Shown here piece by piece: positions 8,027 to 17,720 of a DNA stretch of 64,000 bases (the first letter of the stretch is position 1; each line of letters opens with the position of its first letter). The position numbers were made by a program, and so were the translations under genes. The stretch covers positions 108,361-172,360 of the forward strand of contig CABYCY010000001.1 of the NCBI GenBank assembly GCA_902517615.1, given 5' to 3'. The notes below the pieces were generated by a model, which made no database searches, was not told where the DNA came from, and saw nothing but the letters and a program-made list of their open reading frames with translations. This stretch comes from an uncultured Pelagibacteraceae bacterium (lineage in GTDB: Bacteria > Pseudomonadota > Alphaproteobacteria > Pelagibacterales > Pelagibacteraceae).

Positions 8027-8972
8027 CACTATTCAAAAGTTTTTACATGACTTTGTGTTAAATAAAAAGTTTATCAATAAATCTTTGTTTGAACTTGAAA
8101 AAATCATTTATCTAAAAAATAAAGATATAAAAAATCAATCACATATTTTTATCACTGGTCTTCCAAGATCTGGAACAACTAGTATTCTAAATTTTTTATT
8201 TTCGTCAGGTGAATATACTTCTTTGACATATAGAAATATGCCATTTGTGCTCTCACCTAATTTCTCAAAATTATTTAATAAAAAAAACACTCCTCAAAAA
8301 GAAAGGGTACATGGTGATGGTATTACTTATGATATCAATAGTCCAGAGGCATTTGATGAGGTTTTTTTTAATAATGATGAAGAATTTGTAGAAAATGAAT
8401 TATTAAATTATCTTCAATTAATACTACTATCTGAAAGTAAAGTTAAATATTTGAGTAAAAATAATCTAAGTTATAAAAGAATAGATTTAATTCAATCAAT
8501 ACTGCCCAACTCTATATTTCTAATCCCTATTAGAGAACCATTGCAACACGCATATTCACTACTAAGTCAACATATCCATTTTAATCAATTACAAAAGGAA
8601 GATGATTTTATCAGACGATATATGAATTATCTTGGTCACAATGAATTTGGTTTAAATCATAAACCATGGAACAAACCAGTTAATTTTTATGATTTAAATA
8701 AAATAGATTATTGGTTGGAACAATGGTTTTTATTTTATAAGAATATTTATAACAAATATAAATCTTATATAAATTGTTATTTTGTCATATATGAAGAATT
8801 AACGAACCTTAATTATATAAAAACATTATTAGAAAAAATTAATTTTAATGAAGCTGAAAGTATAGATTTAAATTATTTTAAGAACTCTAATAAACAAGAG
8901 ATAAATATTGATTTTTCTAATAACATGTATGAAAACGCAAATAATATTTATAGCAATTTTAAAAATATATAA
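8010..8972 (+). CDS. PAPS-dependent sulfotransferase family protein
   Basis: A 320-aa cytosolic-type sulfotransferase. The 5'-phosphosulfate loop is GLPRSGTT (residues 50-57). The 3'-phosphate site is recognisable in PIREPLQHAYSLLSQ, with Arg175 and Ser183 at the expected positions. Such enzymes transfer sulfate from PAPS to hydroxyls of glycans or small molecules; the acceptor cannot be read from the sequence. It closes the four-gene cassette and converges on the acyltransferase gene at 9025. ATG codons at 8010 and 8013 are both possible starts. Confidence 0.85.
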   Translation: MMKNYSTIQKFLHDFVLNKKFINKSLFELEKIIYLKNKDIKNQSHIFITGLPRSGTTSILNFLFSSGEYTSLTYRNMPFVLSPNFSKLFNKKNTPQKERVHGDGITYDINSPEAFDEVFFNNDEEFVENELLNYLQLILLSESKVKYLSKNNLSYKRIDLIQSILPNSIFLIPIREPLQHAYSLLSQHIHFNQLQKEDDFIRRYMNYLGHNEFGLNHKPWNKPVNFYDLNKIDYWLEQWFLFYKNIYNKYKSYINCYFVIYEELTNLNYIKTLLEKINFNEAESIDLNYFKNSNKQEINIDFSNNMYENANNIYSNFKNI

Positions 8973-9024
8973 AAAATATTTAATATACTCGGAAGCTAAA
9001 TTAACAGATGTTGTAGTGTGAGAA

Positions 9025-9486
9025 TTAATCTAACTTTCTCAATAATTTTGCAGGATTACCAGCGTACACACCTTTAATTTTACAGTCGCGCGTAACAACA
9101 CTTCCCGCCCCTATAACACAACCTGATACTATATTTACTGGTAAAATAGTAGAATTACTCCCAATTAAAACATTGTCTCCAATAATGGTTGAAAACCAAT
9201 TCTCTAAACTACCTCCTAATTTTCCATTTTTGAACAAGTCATTCGTAAACATTACCCCATGAGCAATAAAACAATTTTCACCAATAGAAACTAATTCACA
9301 AACAAATGAGTGACTAGATATTCTTGTATTGTTTCCAATAGTTGCACCTTTTGTTATTTCCACAAAAGGACCTACGAACACATTGTTTCCCAAATTGCAT
9401 TCATAAAGATTTACTGGCTCAACTACCTTGCAGTCTTTTCCAAAATTAACATCTTTAATTTGACTTTTTTTAATAATGGGTTTCAT
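9025..9486 (-). CDS. Left-handed beta-helix (hexapeptide repeat) acyltransferase
   Basis: A 153-aa protein built of hexapeptide repeats (for example NNVFVGPFVEITKGATIGNNTRI), with the acceptor-loop segment SIGENCFIAHGVMFTND and the usual C-terminal GAGSVVTRD...YAGNPAKLL. These features fit the sugar O-/N-acetyltransferases of the WbbJ/FdtC/WbpD group, which use acetyl-CoA on nucleotide sugars or glycans. It lies alone on the minus strand between the sulfotransferase cassette and ppdK. A role in decorating the same surface glycan is possible but is inference from position. Confidence 0.8.
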   Translation of the reverse strand: MKPIIKKSQIKDVNFGKDCKVVEPVNLYECNLGNNVFVGPFVEITKGATIGNNTRISSHSFVCELVSIGENCFIAHGVMFTNDLFKNGKLGGSLENWFSTIIGDNVLIGSNSTILPVNIVSGCVIGAGSVVTRDCKIKGVYAGNPAKLLRKLD

Positions 9487-9532
9487 TCAATAATTATTTA
9501 CAACATAAAAAACAAAAAAAAACAATATTAGT

Positions 9533-12193
9533 TTATTCACCTTTAAGTTCAGCTTGGGCAGCTGCTAATCTTGCAATTGGTACTCTATAAGGTGAACATG
9601 AAACATAATTTAATCCTGCTTTAGCACAAAAAAATATACTGTGTGGGTCGCCACCATGTTCACCACAGATTCCTAATTTTAGATTTTTGTTTTGTTTTTT
9701 TCCTTTTTCCACTGCAAGTTCGACTAAATCTGATACACCTTCGTCTATAGAAATAAAAGGGTCAACTGAAAATATTTTATTTTCCAAATAATCATTTAGA
9801 AACTTGCCACTATCATCTCTGCTAATTCCAAAAGTAGTTTGTGTTAAGTCGTTTGTTCCAAAACTAAAAAATTCTGCATATTTTGCAATTTCTTTAGCTT
9901 TTATTGCTGCTCTAGGCAATTCAATCATTGTACCTACCATAAATTTTATTTTCAGGTTATATTTTTTTTGAACTTCGCTTGCTATTCTAATTACTAATTC
10001 TTTCATTATTTTTATTTCAGCTTCAGTAGATACTAAAGGTATCATTATTTCTGGAAATGCAGATTTTATTTTATTTATTTTAAGCTCTGCCAACGCTTCA
10101 AAGATTGCTCTACATTGCATTTCATAAATTTCAGGAAAAGATATTCCTAACCGACAACCTCTGTGACCTAACATTGGATTTTGTTCATGAAGTTCCTCAA
10201 TTCTTGCCTCGATCTCTTTAAAGGATAAATTAACTATGTTAACCAACTCATTAATCTCTTTACTTGTGCGTGGTAAAAATTCATGTAATGGTGGATCTAG
10301 CAATCTTACTGTGACGGGTAAATCACTCATAATTTTAAATATATCAACGAAATCTTTTTTTTGATGAGGTAAAAGCTTATCAAGCGCTATAGCTCTGTCC
10401 TCTTTTGTTTTTGATAATATCATTTCTCTTACAGATAAAATCCTTTCTTCATCAAAAAACATATGTTCCGTTCTACAAAGTCCAATACCTTCTGCGCCAA
10501 ATTCTTTTGCTGTTTTTGTGTCCTTTGGTGTTTCTGAATTTGTTCTTACTTTTAATTTTCTAAAACTGTCAGCCCAAGACATTAATTTTGAGAAATCACC
10601 AGATATTTCTGGTTTTATAGTTGACACATTCCCTAAAATAATTCTACCAGTTGATCCATCGATAGTAATTATGTCTCCTTCTTTAATCTCCATTAAAGAA
10701 GTTTTAAAAGACTTATTTTCATAGTTTATATCAATTTCACTTGATCCAGAAACACATGGTCTACCCATTCCTCTAGCAACAACTGCAGCATGACTTGTCA
10801 TTCCACCTCTAGCTGTCAAGATTCCTCTAGCAGCATGCATTCCTTGTATATCTTCTGGAGAAGTTTCTACTCTAACTAAAATTGTATCTTGCATCATTGC
10901 AGTTAATCTTTCAGCTTCTTCTGATGTAAATACAACTTTACCACTTGCTGCACCTGGAGACGCGGGTAAGCCATTTGCTATAACATTGATTGAACTTTTT
11001 TCATCTAAAGTAGGGTGCAAAAGTGTGTCTAGTGAATTTGGATCAATTCTTAATACCGCTTCTTTTTTTGAAATTAATTTTTCTTTAACCATATCAACCG
11101 AAATTTTTACTGCTGATTTTGCAGTTCTTTTTCCTGATCTTGTTTGAAGCATCCATAGTTTATTTTTTTCAACTGTGAACTCTACATCTTGCATATCTTT
11201 GTAATGCTTCTCTAACTTTTTCAAAATCTTTTGAAGTTCTTTAAAAACTTTTGGCATAGATTCTTCCATTGATAAATCTTTTACTTTTGCATCTTGCCTA
11301 GCTTTTTTAGTTATATACTGTGGTGTTCTTGTACCTGCTACGACATCTTCACCTTGGGCATTTATTAAATATTCACCATATATTTCGTTTGAACCGTCTG
11401 AGGGATTTCTTGTAAAGACAACTCCTGTCGCACAATCATCTCCCATATTACCAAAAACCATTGATTGAACATTTACTGCAGTTCCCCATTCAGCTGGGAT
11501 TTGATTTAGTTTTCTATAGACTTGTGATCTTTTACTTTCCCATGATAAAAATACAGCACTTATTGCACCTAATAATTGCTCGTAAACATTTTGTGGAAAA
11601 TCTTTTTTTGCTTTTTCTTTTACAGTTCTTTTAAAGTCTTCAATTAATCCATCCCAATCACTTTCATCAAGGTCTGTGTCTAACAAAACACCCTTTGTAA
11701 GTTTGTAATTTTCAATTAATTCTTCAAAATGATAACCTTCAACACCCAGCACTACGTTCCCATACATCTGAATAAATCTTCTATAACTATCTTTAGCAAA
11801 TCTACCATTTGAAGTTTTAATAGCTAAAGCTTTTACTGTTTTATCATTTAAACCTAAATTTAGAATAGTATCCATCATACCTGGCATAGATACTCTTGCA
11901 CCTGATCTTACTGATAATAAAAGTGGATTTTTTAAATCTCCAAATTTTTTATAAACATGCTTTTCTATTATTTTTAATTCTTTTTTAATTTGAGAAATTA
12001 AATTTTTGTTTAATTTTTTTTTATCTTTGTAAAAAATTTCACAAGCTTTAGTAGATATTGTAAAGCCTGGTGGTACTGGAAGGCCCATTCTACCCATTTC
12101 AGAAAGATTAGCTCCTTTACCTCCTAAAAAATTTTTTGGATTTTTAATTTTTTTACTCTCTTTAGAGTTAAAGTTTAAAATGAGCTTTTTCAT
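9533..12193 (-). CDS. ppdK: Pyruvate, phosphate dikinase
   Basis: Interconverts pyruvate, ATP and Pi with PEP, AMP and PPi, and gives a reversible link between pyruvate and gluconeogenesis. The 886-aa product has the ATP-grasp N-terminus (NFLGGKGANLSEMGRMGLPV), the swivelling domain with the phospho-histidine motif GGMTSHAAVVARG (around residue 460) and the C-terminal TIM barrel ending GICGEHGGDP...SCSPYRVPIARLAAAQ. Length is normal for the family. It overlaps glyS by 4 nt, so it is probably cotranscribed with glyQS. It complements the gap-pgk-fba cluster elsewhere in the window. Confidence 0.96.
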   Translation of the reverse strand: MKKLILNFNSKESKKIKNPKNFLGGKGANLSEMGRMGLPVPPGFTISTKACEIFYKDKKKLNKNLISQIKKELKIIEKHVYKKFGDLKNPLLLSVRSGARVSMPGMMDTILNLGLNDKTVKALAIKTSNGRFAKDSYRRFIQMYGNVVLGVEGYHFEELIENYKLTKGVLLDTDLDESDWDGLIEDFKRTVKEKAKKDFPQNVYEQLLGAISAVFLSWESKRSQVYRKLNQIPAEWGTAVNVQSMVFGNMGDDCATGVVFTRNPSDGSNEIYGEYLINAQGEDVVAGTRTPQYITKKARQDAKVKDLSMEESMPKVFKELQKILKKLEKHYKDMQDVEFTVEKNKLWMLQTRSGKRTAKSAVKISVDMVKEKLISKKEAVLRIDPNSLDTLLHPTLDEKSSINVIANGLPASPGAASGKVVFTSEEAERLTAMMQDTILVRVETSPEDIQGMHAARGILTARGGMTSHAAVVARGMGRPCVSGSSEIDINYENKSFKTSLMEIKEGDIITIDGSTGRIILGNVSTIKPEISGDFSKLMSWADSFRKLKVRTNSETPKDTKTAKEFGAEGIGLCRTEHMFFDEERILSVREMILSKTKEDRAIALDKLLPHQKKDFVDIFKIMSDLPVTVRLLDPPLHEFLPRTSKEINELVNIVNLSFKEIEARIEELHEQNPMLGHRGCRLGISFPEIYEMQCRAIFEALAELKINKIKSAFPEIMIPLVSTEAEIKIMKELVIRIASEVQKKYNLKIKFMVGTMIELPRAAIKAKEIAKYAEFFSFGTNDLTQTTFGISRDDSGKFLNDYLENKIFSVDPFISIDEGVSDLVELAVEKGKKQNKNLKLGICGEHGGDPHSIFFCAKAGLNYVSCSPYRVPIARLAAAQAELKGE

Positions 12194-14259
12194 TGGCGGG
12201 ACTCAATTAAAGAAAAATTAACATAATTGTCAAAGGTTTTACACATCATTTGAATTAGTTCTAGTCTATTTTTCTTAATCGCCGGGTCATCCTCATTAAC
12301 AATCACATTATCAAAAAAGTTGAACACTTCCCTTTTTACGCTAGCTAAATTGTTCAATGTTTGAACATAATTTTCTTCTTTGTCTATGCTTAAAAAATAT
12401 TTCTTTAATTCATTTATTTTTTTAAATAAGTTTTTTTCAGACTCAGTTTTAAAAATACTAGGATCAGTTGTATTTGATAGTTCGATTTTTTGATTTTTTA
12501 ATTCATTATCTAAAATGTTTGATGCTCGTTTATAGCTTGCAATAATATCAATACCATCTGATTTAGTAATTATTTTATTTAAATGTTTTGCTTTATTAAA
12601 AATAACAACTGATTGATCTAAATTAAAAGAGCTTATTGAAGCTTGAATAATATCATTCCGAATGTTTTCTTCATTCATATAATATCTTAATCTTTCCATT
12701 AAAAAATTTAATAAGTCTTTTTGTAAAAATTTATTTTCAAATTTAAAACCTTGATGAAAATACAGACTTGAAGAATAATTAATTAAATCTTTTATCTTAA
12801 AATCTTTTTTATTTTCAATTATAATTCTTATTACCCCTAATGCTAATCTTCTCAAAGCGAATGGATCTTTAGAACTTGTTGGCTTTTGATTTAATCCAAA
12901 AAATCCAACTAAAGTATCTATCTTGTCAGCTAGTGAAAGCGCAATACTAAATGGTTTTTTAGGAACTCTAGAGCCTGACCCTGTTGGTAAATATTGCTCG
13001 CTAATGGCCAAAACCAACTCCTTATCAAAACCTTGAAAATTAGCAAAATATCCTCCCATTACACCTTGGAGTTCAGGAAATTCTCCCACTAGTTCTGATA
13101 ATAAATCAACTTTACTAATTGTTGCTGATAACTCAACTTTTTCTTTGCTTATTAATAGTTCATCAGAGATCATTCCACCTAGCTTTCTCATTCTTTGAGC
13201 TTTATCGAAATAACTTCCTAATCCTTTAAAATAATTCATAGATTTTAAATCTGTAACTTTTTTAACCATATTTTGAGATTTATCTTTTTTCCAAAAAAAT
13301 TCTGCATCACTTAATCTTGCCTCAACCACTCTTTCATTTCCCAATTTAATTAAGCCCTTTTTATCTTTTTTGTTTGCTACTACTAAAAATTCATTAGTTA
13401 TATTTCCCTTGTTGTCAAATGTTGGAAAATATTTTTGATAATATTGCATGGTAATAATTAATATTTCTTTAGGAATATTTAAAAATTTTTTATCAAATTC
13501 ACAAAGTATAATATTTGGTTGATCAGTCAAATCAACAACTTCATTAAGTAATTTAGCGTTATATTGAATATTAATATTTTTATTCTTTAATATATTATTA
13601 AATTTTTTTTCTATAAAATTTCTTCTTTCATTGTGATCTATAATTATATCCATTCTTTTAAAGAAACTTTTATAATTTTTAAATTCCAAAAATAATTTTT
13701 TGTTTTCTTCAAATTCTTTATGGATAAAAGTTAAATTAGAAGAAACAAGATGATGAAAATTAAAATTTAACTTTTTTTTATCAAATACAGCTAGAATTGA
13801 CTTCAAAGGCCTAGCCCAATTTAGGTCAAAAGTTCCCCAATACATTGATTTTTTCCATTGAATTTTATTCAATAATATTGGAATAAATTCCTCTAATAAA
13901 TCATGAGTATATAATTTTTTTGATTTTGTCTTAAAAAAATAAAATTCTCCTTTATCTGTTTTTTTCTTATAAAGATCTTTTTTTAAGATTTTATTTGATC
14001 TTATGAATCCATCTAATGCTACTTCTGGTGACTTAATATTTGGTCCTTTTATCTCCTCAGATTTTAATGCAACTTTTTTTTGAACACCTTCAAACAAAAT
14101 TACTAGTCTATTTGGTGTTGAGTAAGATGAACTTTTTTTAAATGAAATTGATTTTTCTATAAATAATTCATTAAAGCTTTTAAGCAAATTCTCTCTTAAG
14201 TTTTGTTGAAGATTGGAAGGTATTTCCTCACTAAATAATTCTAGAAAAAACTCTGACAT
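12190..14259 (-). CDS. glyS: Glycyl-tRNA synthetase beta subunit
   Basis: Beta chain of the bacterial alpha2beta2 glycyl-tRNA synthetase, needed for tRNA recognition. The 689-aa product opens with the typical FFLELFSEEIPSNLQ and contains the family block GVMGGYFANFQGFDKELVLAISEQYLP and then DKIDTLVGFFGLNQKPTSSKDPFALRR. It overlaps glyQ by one base and ppdK by four. The central part (about 150-330) is Lys/Asn-rich and divergent, as expected in an A+T-rich genome. Confidence 0.95.
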   Translation of the reverse strand: MSEFFLELFSEEIPSNLQQNLRENLLKSFNELFIEKSISFKKSSSYSTPNRLVILFEGVQKKVALKSEEIKGPNIKSPEVALDGFIRSNKILKKDLYKKKTDKGEFYFFKTKSKKLYTHDLLEEFIPILLNKIQWKKSMYWGTFDLNWARPLKSILAVFDKKKLNFNFHHLVSSNLTFIHKEFEENKKLFLEFKNYKSFFKRMDIIIDHNERRNFIEKKFNNILKNKNINIQYNAKLLNEVVDLTDQPNIILCEFDKKFLNIPKEILIITMQYYQKYFPTFDNKGNITNEFLVVANKKDKKGLIKLGNERVVEARLSDAEFFWKKDKSQNMVKKVTDLKSMNYFKGLGSYFDKAQRMRKLGGMISDELLISKEKVELSATISKVDLLSELVGEFPELQGVMGGYFANFQGFDKELVLAISEQYLPTGSGSRVPKKPFSIALSLADKIDTLVGFFGLNQKPTSSKDPFALRRLALGVIRIIIENKKDFKIKDLINYSSSLYFHQGFKFENKFLQKDLLNFLMERLRYYMNEENIRNDIIQASISSFNLDQSVVIFNKAKHLNKIITKSDGIDIIASYKRASNILDNELKNQKIELSNTTDPSIFKTESEKNLFKKINELKKYFLSIDKEENYVQTLNNLASVKREVFNFFDNVIVNEDDPAIKKNRLELIQMMCKTFDNYVNFSLIESRQ

Positions 14260-15164
14260 TATTTTTGACTAGCTAACCAAGTGCCTGCTGCAGATTTTGT
14301 AATATCTCTTATTCTAGCTATATAACCTGCTCTTTGTGCAACACTAATTGCACCTCTCGCATCCAAAATATTAAAAACATGACTTGCTTTTAAACATTGA
14401 TCATATGCCGGTAAAGAAATTTTTTTTTCTACTAAAGATTTTGCTTCTGATTCGTGCATTTCAAACATCTTTAAAAGAGTTTCTACATTTGCATGCTCAA
14501 AATTATATGCTGAAAATTCTTTTTCAGCTTGATGAAATACTTCATGATATTTTACACCCTCATCGTTCCACAATAAATCATAAACATTTTTTTGTTGTTG
14601 AGTGAACATGCATATCCTTTCTAATCCATAAGTGATTTCAACTGATACAGGTTTGCACTCAAATCCAGCCATTTGTTGGAAATATGTAAATTGAGTAATT
14701 TCCATTCCATCACACCATACTTCCCAGCCTAATCCCGCAGCACCTAAAGTAGGACTTTCCCAATCATCTTCAACAAATCTTATATCATGATCATTATTAT
14801 CTATTCCTATAGTTGATAAGCTATTTAGATAAAGTCTTTTTATATTTTCTGGAGAAGGTTTAATTAAAACTTGAAACTGATAATAGTGTTGTAATCTATT
14901 TGGATTATCTCCGTATCTTCCATCTGTTGGTCTTCTTGATGGTTGTACGTATGCTGTTTTCCATGGTTTTGTTCCAAGAGATCTTAGTGTAGTAGCTGGA
15001 TGAAAAGTTCCTGCTCCAACCTCAACATCATATGGCTGAAGAATAATACATCCCTTTTTACTCCAAAATTTCTGAAGATTTAAAATTGTTTCTTGGAATG
15101 TTTGAATTTTTTTTTTTGCTTTTTTAACTTTAGAAACCATATCTCTGCCAAATTGATCTTTCAT
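14259..15164 (-). CDS. glyQ: Glycyl-tRNA synthetase alpha subunit
   Basis: Catalytic class II alpha subunit, forming Gly-tRNA with GlyS. It contains [55 protein letters not shown] and [13 protein letters not shown], all diagnostic. The longest frame starts at 15164 and overlaps the upstream S49 peptidase gene by 35 nt. An internal ATG at 15140 ([11 protein letters not shown]) would reduce the overlap to 11 nt and match the usual N-terminal length, so it may be the true start. Confidence 0.95.
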   Translation of the reverse strand: MKDQFGRDMVSKVKKAKKKIQTFQETILNLQKFWSKKGCIILQPYDVEVGAGTFHPATTLRSLGTKPWKTAYVQPSRRPTDGRYGDNPNRLQHYYQFQVLIKPSPENIKRLYLNSLSTIGIDNNDHDIRFVEDDWESPTLGAAGLGWEVWCDGMEITQFTYFQQMAGFECKPVSVEITYGLERICMFTQQQKNVYDLLWNDEGVKYHEVFHQAEKEFSAYNFEHANVETLLKMFEMHESEAKSLVEKKISLPAYDQCLKASHVFNILDARGAISVAQRAGYIARIRDITKSAAGTWLASQK

Positions 15165-15936
15165 CTAGAATATTTGCTATTTGATCTACGTGATTGTTAG
15201 ATGAAGAAAGTTTTTGACTTAACCATCCTTTTGATTTTTCAAAATTTTTAATAATGACGTCCTCTCCAAATTTCTCTTTTAGTATTTCATGCGCGTTACC
15301 TACTCCGTCAATTAATCCTAAATTTTTTGCTCTACTTCCTGACCAAAACTCTCCTGAAAAAAGTTCTACTTCAGATTTATTTAATTTCAAACCTCTGCTT
15401 TTTTCAACAACATCAATAAAATCTTTATGTAAATCTAATTGGATATTTTTTAATCTTTCAATATCTTCATTTTTTTCATCCAAAAATGGATCGAGTGTAC
15501 TTTTATTTTTACCAGCAGTATGAACTCTTCTCTCAACCCCAATTTTTTTTATTAACTCAGTAAAACCGAAAGAGGAGTATATAACTCCTATAGATCCTAT
15601 AATTGAGCTTGAATTTGCATAAATTTCATCTCCAGCACAAGAAATTAAATATCCTCCAGAAGCTGCCACATCTTCGGCGAACACTATAACTTTTTTTTTA
15701 TATTTTTTTGCTTGTTGTCTAATAAAGCTGTAGATTAAATGAGACTGAACCGGTGATCCTCCTGGTGAATTGATTGATATAGCTACACATGTGGCTTTTT
15801 TCAAAGAAAACGCCTTTTTAATCAGTTCTTGTTGACCAGCGAAATCAATTCCTTGTTTAAATTTTCCAGCATTACCAATCACTCCATTTAACTTTAAATG
15901 GGAAACAACTTTTTTCTTTTTAAAAAAAGAGAACAT
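15130..15936 (-). CDS. sppA: S49-family signal peptide peptidase (SppA/SohB-like)
   Basis: Membrane-associated serine/lysine protease family that degrades cleaved signal peptides or small membrane fragments. In the 268-aa product the nucleophile Ser lies in [13 protein letters not shown], and the general base is probably the Lys in VHTAGKNKS, in the SppA order. INSPGGSP near residue 55 is the conserved substrate-binding loop. Unlike E. coli SppA it is a half-length form, and no clear N-terminal membrane span is visible ([11 protein letters not shown]). It precedes glyQ with overlap. Confidence 0.87.
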   Translation of the reverse strand: MFSFFKKKKVVSHLKLNGVIGNAGKFKQGIDFAGQQELIKKAFSLKKATCVAISINSPGGSPVQSHLIYSFIRQQAKKYKKKVIVFAEDVAASGGYLISCAGDEIYANSSSIIGSIGVIYSSFGFTELIKKIGVERRVHTAGKNKSTLDPFLDEKNEDIERLKNIQLDLHKDFIDVVEKSRGLKLNKSEVELFSGEFWSGSRAKNLGLIDGVGNAHEILKEKFGEDVIIKNFEKSKGWLSQKLSSSNNHVDQIANILDERSIWQRYGF

Positions 15937-16050
15937 AATTAAGTCTTATAGAATTATTCGTTTAATATAAAGACTACTTATAATTGAAGAATTTGGTGCG
16001 TCAATTGATAAGTAATATATATAAATAAACTATACTAATTTAAAAATGTT

Positions 16051-17064
16051 ATGGGAACTGTTGTACAGCTTAAAAATCAGATAAATGATTCATATTTTCA
16101 GCTTAAAGACTCAGTTGAAGAAAAACTCATTTTGACCGAAGAAAAAATAAAATCAAAATTATCTAGCGAAGTACAATTGGTTCAAAAAATGACGGATTAT
16201 CACATCGAAACAGGGGGTAAAAGACTAAGAGCTTTATTAACATTAGGTAGTGCAAAGTTATGTGGCTACTCAAAAGGCTCTAGAGATATAAATTTAGCTG
16301 CATGTGTTGAATTAATTCATAGTGCAACATTGATGCATGATGATGTAATTGATGAAGGTGCTGTTAGAAGAGGAAAGGAAACTTTAAACAAAGTTTGGAA
16401 TAATCATTCCTCAGTTTTAATAGGAGATTATTTATTAAGTAGATGTTTTGAGATGATGGTAGAGGATGGAAACTTAGAAGTTTTAAAATTATTATCTTCC
16501 ACTTCATCTAAAATTGCTCAAGGAGAAGTTCTGCAACTTCAACACAAAGGTGAAGTTGATATGCTAGAAGAAACATATTTAAAAATAATCTCAGCAAAGA
16601 CTGCTGAGTTATTTGCAGCAGCAACTAAAGTTGGTGCAATTTTATCCGTTGCAGGAAATAAAGAAAAAGATGCTTTAGAATTCTATGGAAGAAACTTGGG
16701 ATTAACTTTTCAAATAGCAGATGATACACTCGACTATAATGCTGAACTGAAACTATTTGGTAAAAAAATTGGTCAAGATTTTTTTGAAGGAAAAATTACC
16801 TTACCAATAATTTTACTTTTTCAAAAATTAGGAAATGATGAAAAAAAAATTCTATTTAATATGTTTAATAAAGAGTTAAGAACAAAAGATGACTTTAATG
16901 AAGTAATTTCTCTTATAAACAAGTATAAAATAATTCAGGAATGCTATCAAAAAGCTCAGCACTATATAAATTTAGCATCAAATTCTTTAAGTGTATTCAA
17001 AGACTCTAACGAAAAAAATATTCTTAAAAAATTAACATCATTTAGTTTATCAAGAAATTTTTAA
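16051..17064 (+). CDS. ispB: Polyprenyl (octaprenyl-type) diphosphate synthase
   Basis: Elongates isoprenyl diphosphates to the long side chain of ubiquinone. The 337-aa product has both Asp-rich motifs, LMHDDVIDEGAVRRG and QIADDTLDY, plus ETGGKRLRALLTL. The residues before the first Asp-rich motif (SATLMHD) are small, consistent with a long-chain product. A second, shorter-chain synthase gene (ispA) lies about 4.5 kb away with dxs, so this window holds several steps of isoprenoid synthesis. The exact chain length cannot be read from the sequence. Confidence 0.9.
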   Translation: MGTVVQLKNQINDSYFQLKDSVEEKLILTEEKIKSKLSSEVQLVQKMTDYHIETGGKRLRALLTLGSAKLCGYSKGSRDINLAACVELIHSATLMHDDVIDEGAVRRGKETLNKVWNNHSSVLIGDYLLSRCFEMMVEDGNLEVLKLLSSTSSKIAQGEVLQLQHKGEVDMLEETYLKIISAKTAELFAAATKVGAILSVAGNKEKDALEFYGRNLGLTFQIADDTLDYNAELKLFGKKIGQDFFEGKITLPIILLFQKLGNDEKKILFNMFNKELRTKDDFNEVISLINKYKIIQECYQKAQHYINLASNSLSVFKDSNEKNILKKLTSFSLSRNF

Positions 17065-17687
17065 GGACTTAGTAAAGACCTTGTCCACTTTCCTGAGTTA
17101 TCTTTATTATATTTCAATCTTTCGTGAATTCTGTTTTCGCCATCTAACCAAAATTCAATACTATCTGGAGATAAAATCCACCCAGACCAATGACTAGGCC
17201 TTGGCAAATCTGATTTATTAGTAAATTTTTTTTTGTAATCTTTAATAGATTTTATTAATTGGTCTCGTGAATTTAATTCCTCACTTTGCTTAGAAGCCCA
17301 TGCTCCTATTCGACTTTCATATGCTCTAGATGAATAATATTTGTCTGCAACTTTATCAGAAACTAATGAAACCTTTCCATTAATTCTTATTTGTCTTAAA
17401 AGACTTTTCCAATGAAAACACATCGCAGCATATGGATTTTCTTTTAATTCATTTCCTTTTTGACTATTTAAATTTGTATAAAATACAAATCCATCTTTGC
17501 TGAAATCTTTAAGCAAAACCATTCTGACCGAAGGAATATTGTTTTGATTTGATGTGGCTAAAGAAACTGCGTTTGGGTCATTTGGCTCTTTTTTCTTTGC
17601 TTCCTCCATCCATTCATGAAATAATTGAATTGGATCGTTTATATCGAGAAAGCAACTGTTAAGACCAAAAGAGTTTTTTTGATTCAT
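17061..17687 (-). CDS. pdxH: Pyridoxamine/pyridoxine 5'-phosphate oxidase
   Basis: FMN-dependent oxidase making pyridoxal 5'-phosphate, the last step of B6 synthesis and salvage. The 208-aa product has the family blocks PNAVSLATSNQNNIPSVRMVLLKDF, FYTNLNSQKGNELKENPYAAMCFHWKSL, RIGAWASKQS and the C-terminal FWLDGENRIHERLKY (expected W-x-G-x-x-x-R-x-H-x-R). It converges on ispB with a 4-nt overlap and is divergent from aroC across 33 nt. Confidence 0.94.
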   Translation of the reverse strand: MNQKNSFGLNSCFLDINDPIQLFHEWMEEAKKKEPNDPNAVSLATSNQNNIPSVRMVLLKDFSKDGFVFYTNLNSQKGNELKENPYAAMCFHWKSLLRQIRINGKVSLVSDKVADKYYSSRAYESRIGAWASKQSEELNSRDQLIKSIKDYKKKFTNKSDLPRPSHWSGWILSPDSIEFWLDGENRIHERLKYNKDNSGKWTRSLLSP

Positions 17688-17720
17688 AATTTAAACAAAA
17701 TAATCTATATAATATAAATA

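Noticed and set aside
8973-9024. Bidirectional terminator between the sulfotransferase and acyltransferase genes
   Set aside because: No stable inverted repeat is present in the 52-nt gap.
5980-9025. Integrative island at the tmRNA gene
   Set aside because: tmRNA genes are frequent insertion sites, and the sulfotransferase cassette is next to one, but I see no integrase, no repeated tmRNA end near 9 kb and no base shift. Left as an idea only.
15959-16050. Promoter for ispB (TTGATA...TATACT)
   Set aside because: The hexamers are 20 nt apart, too far for a standard promoter.
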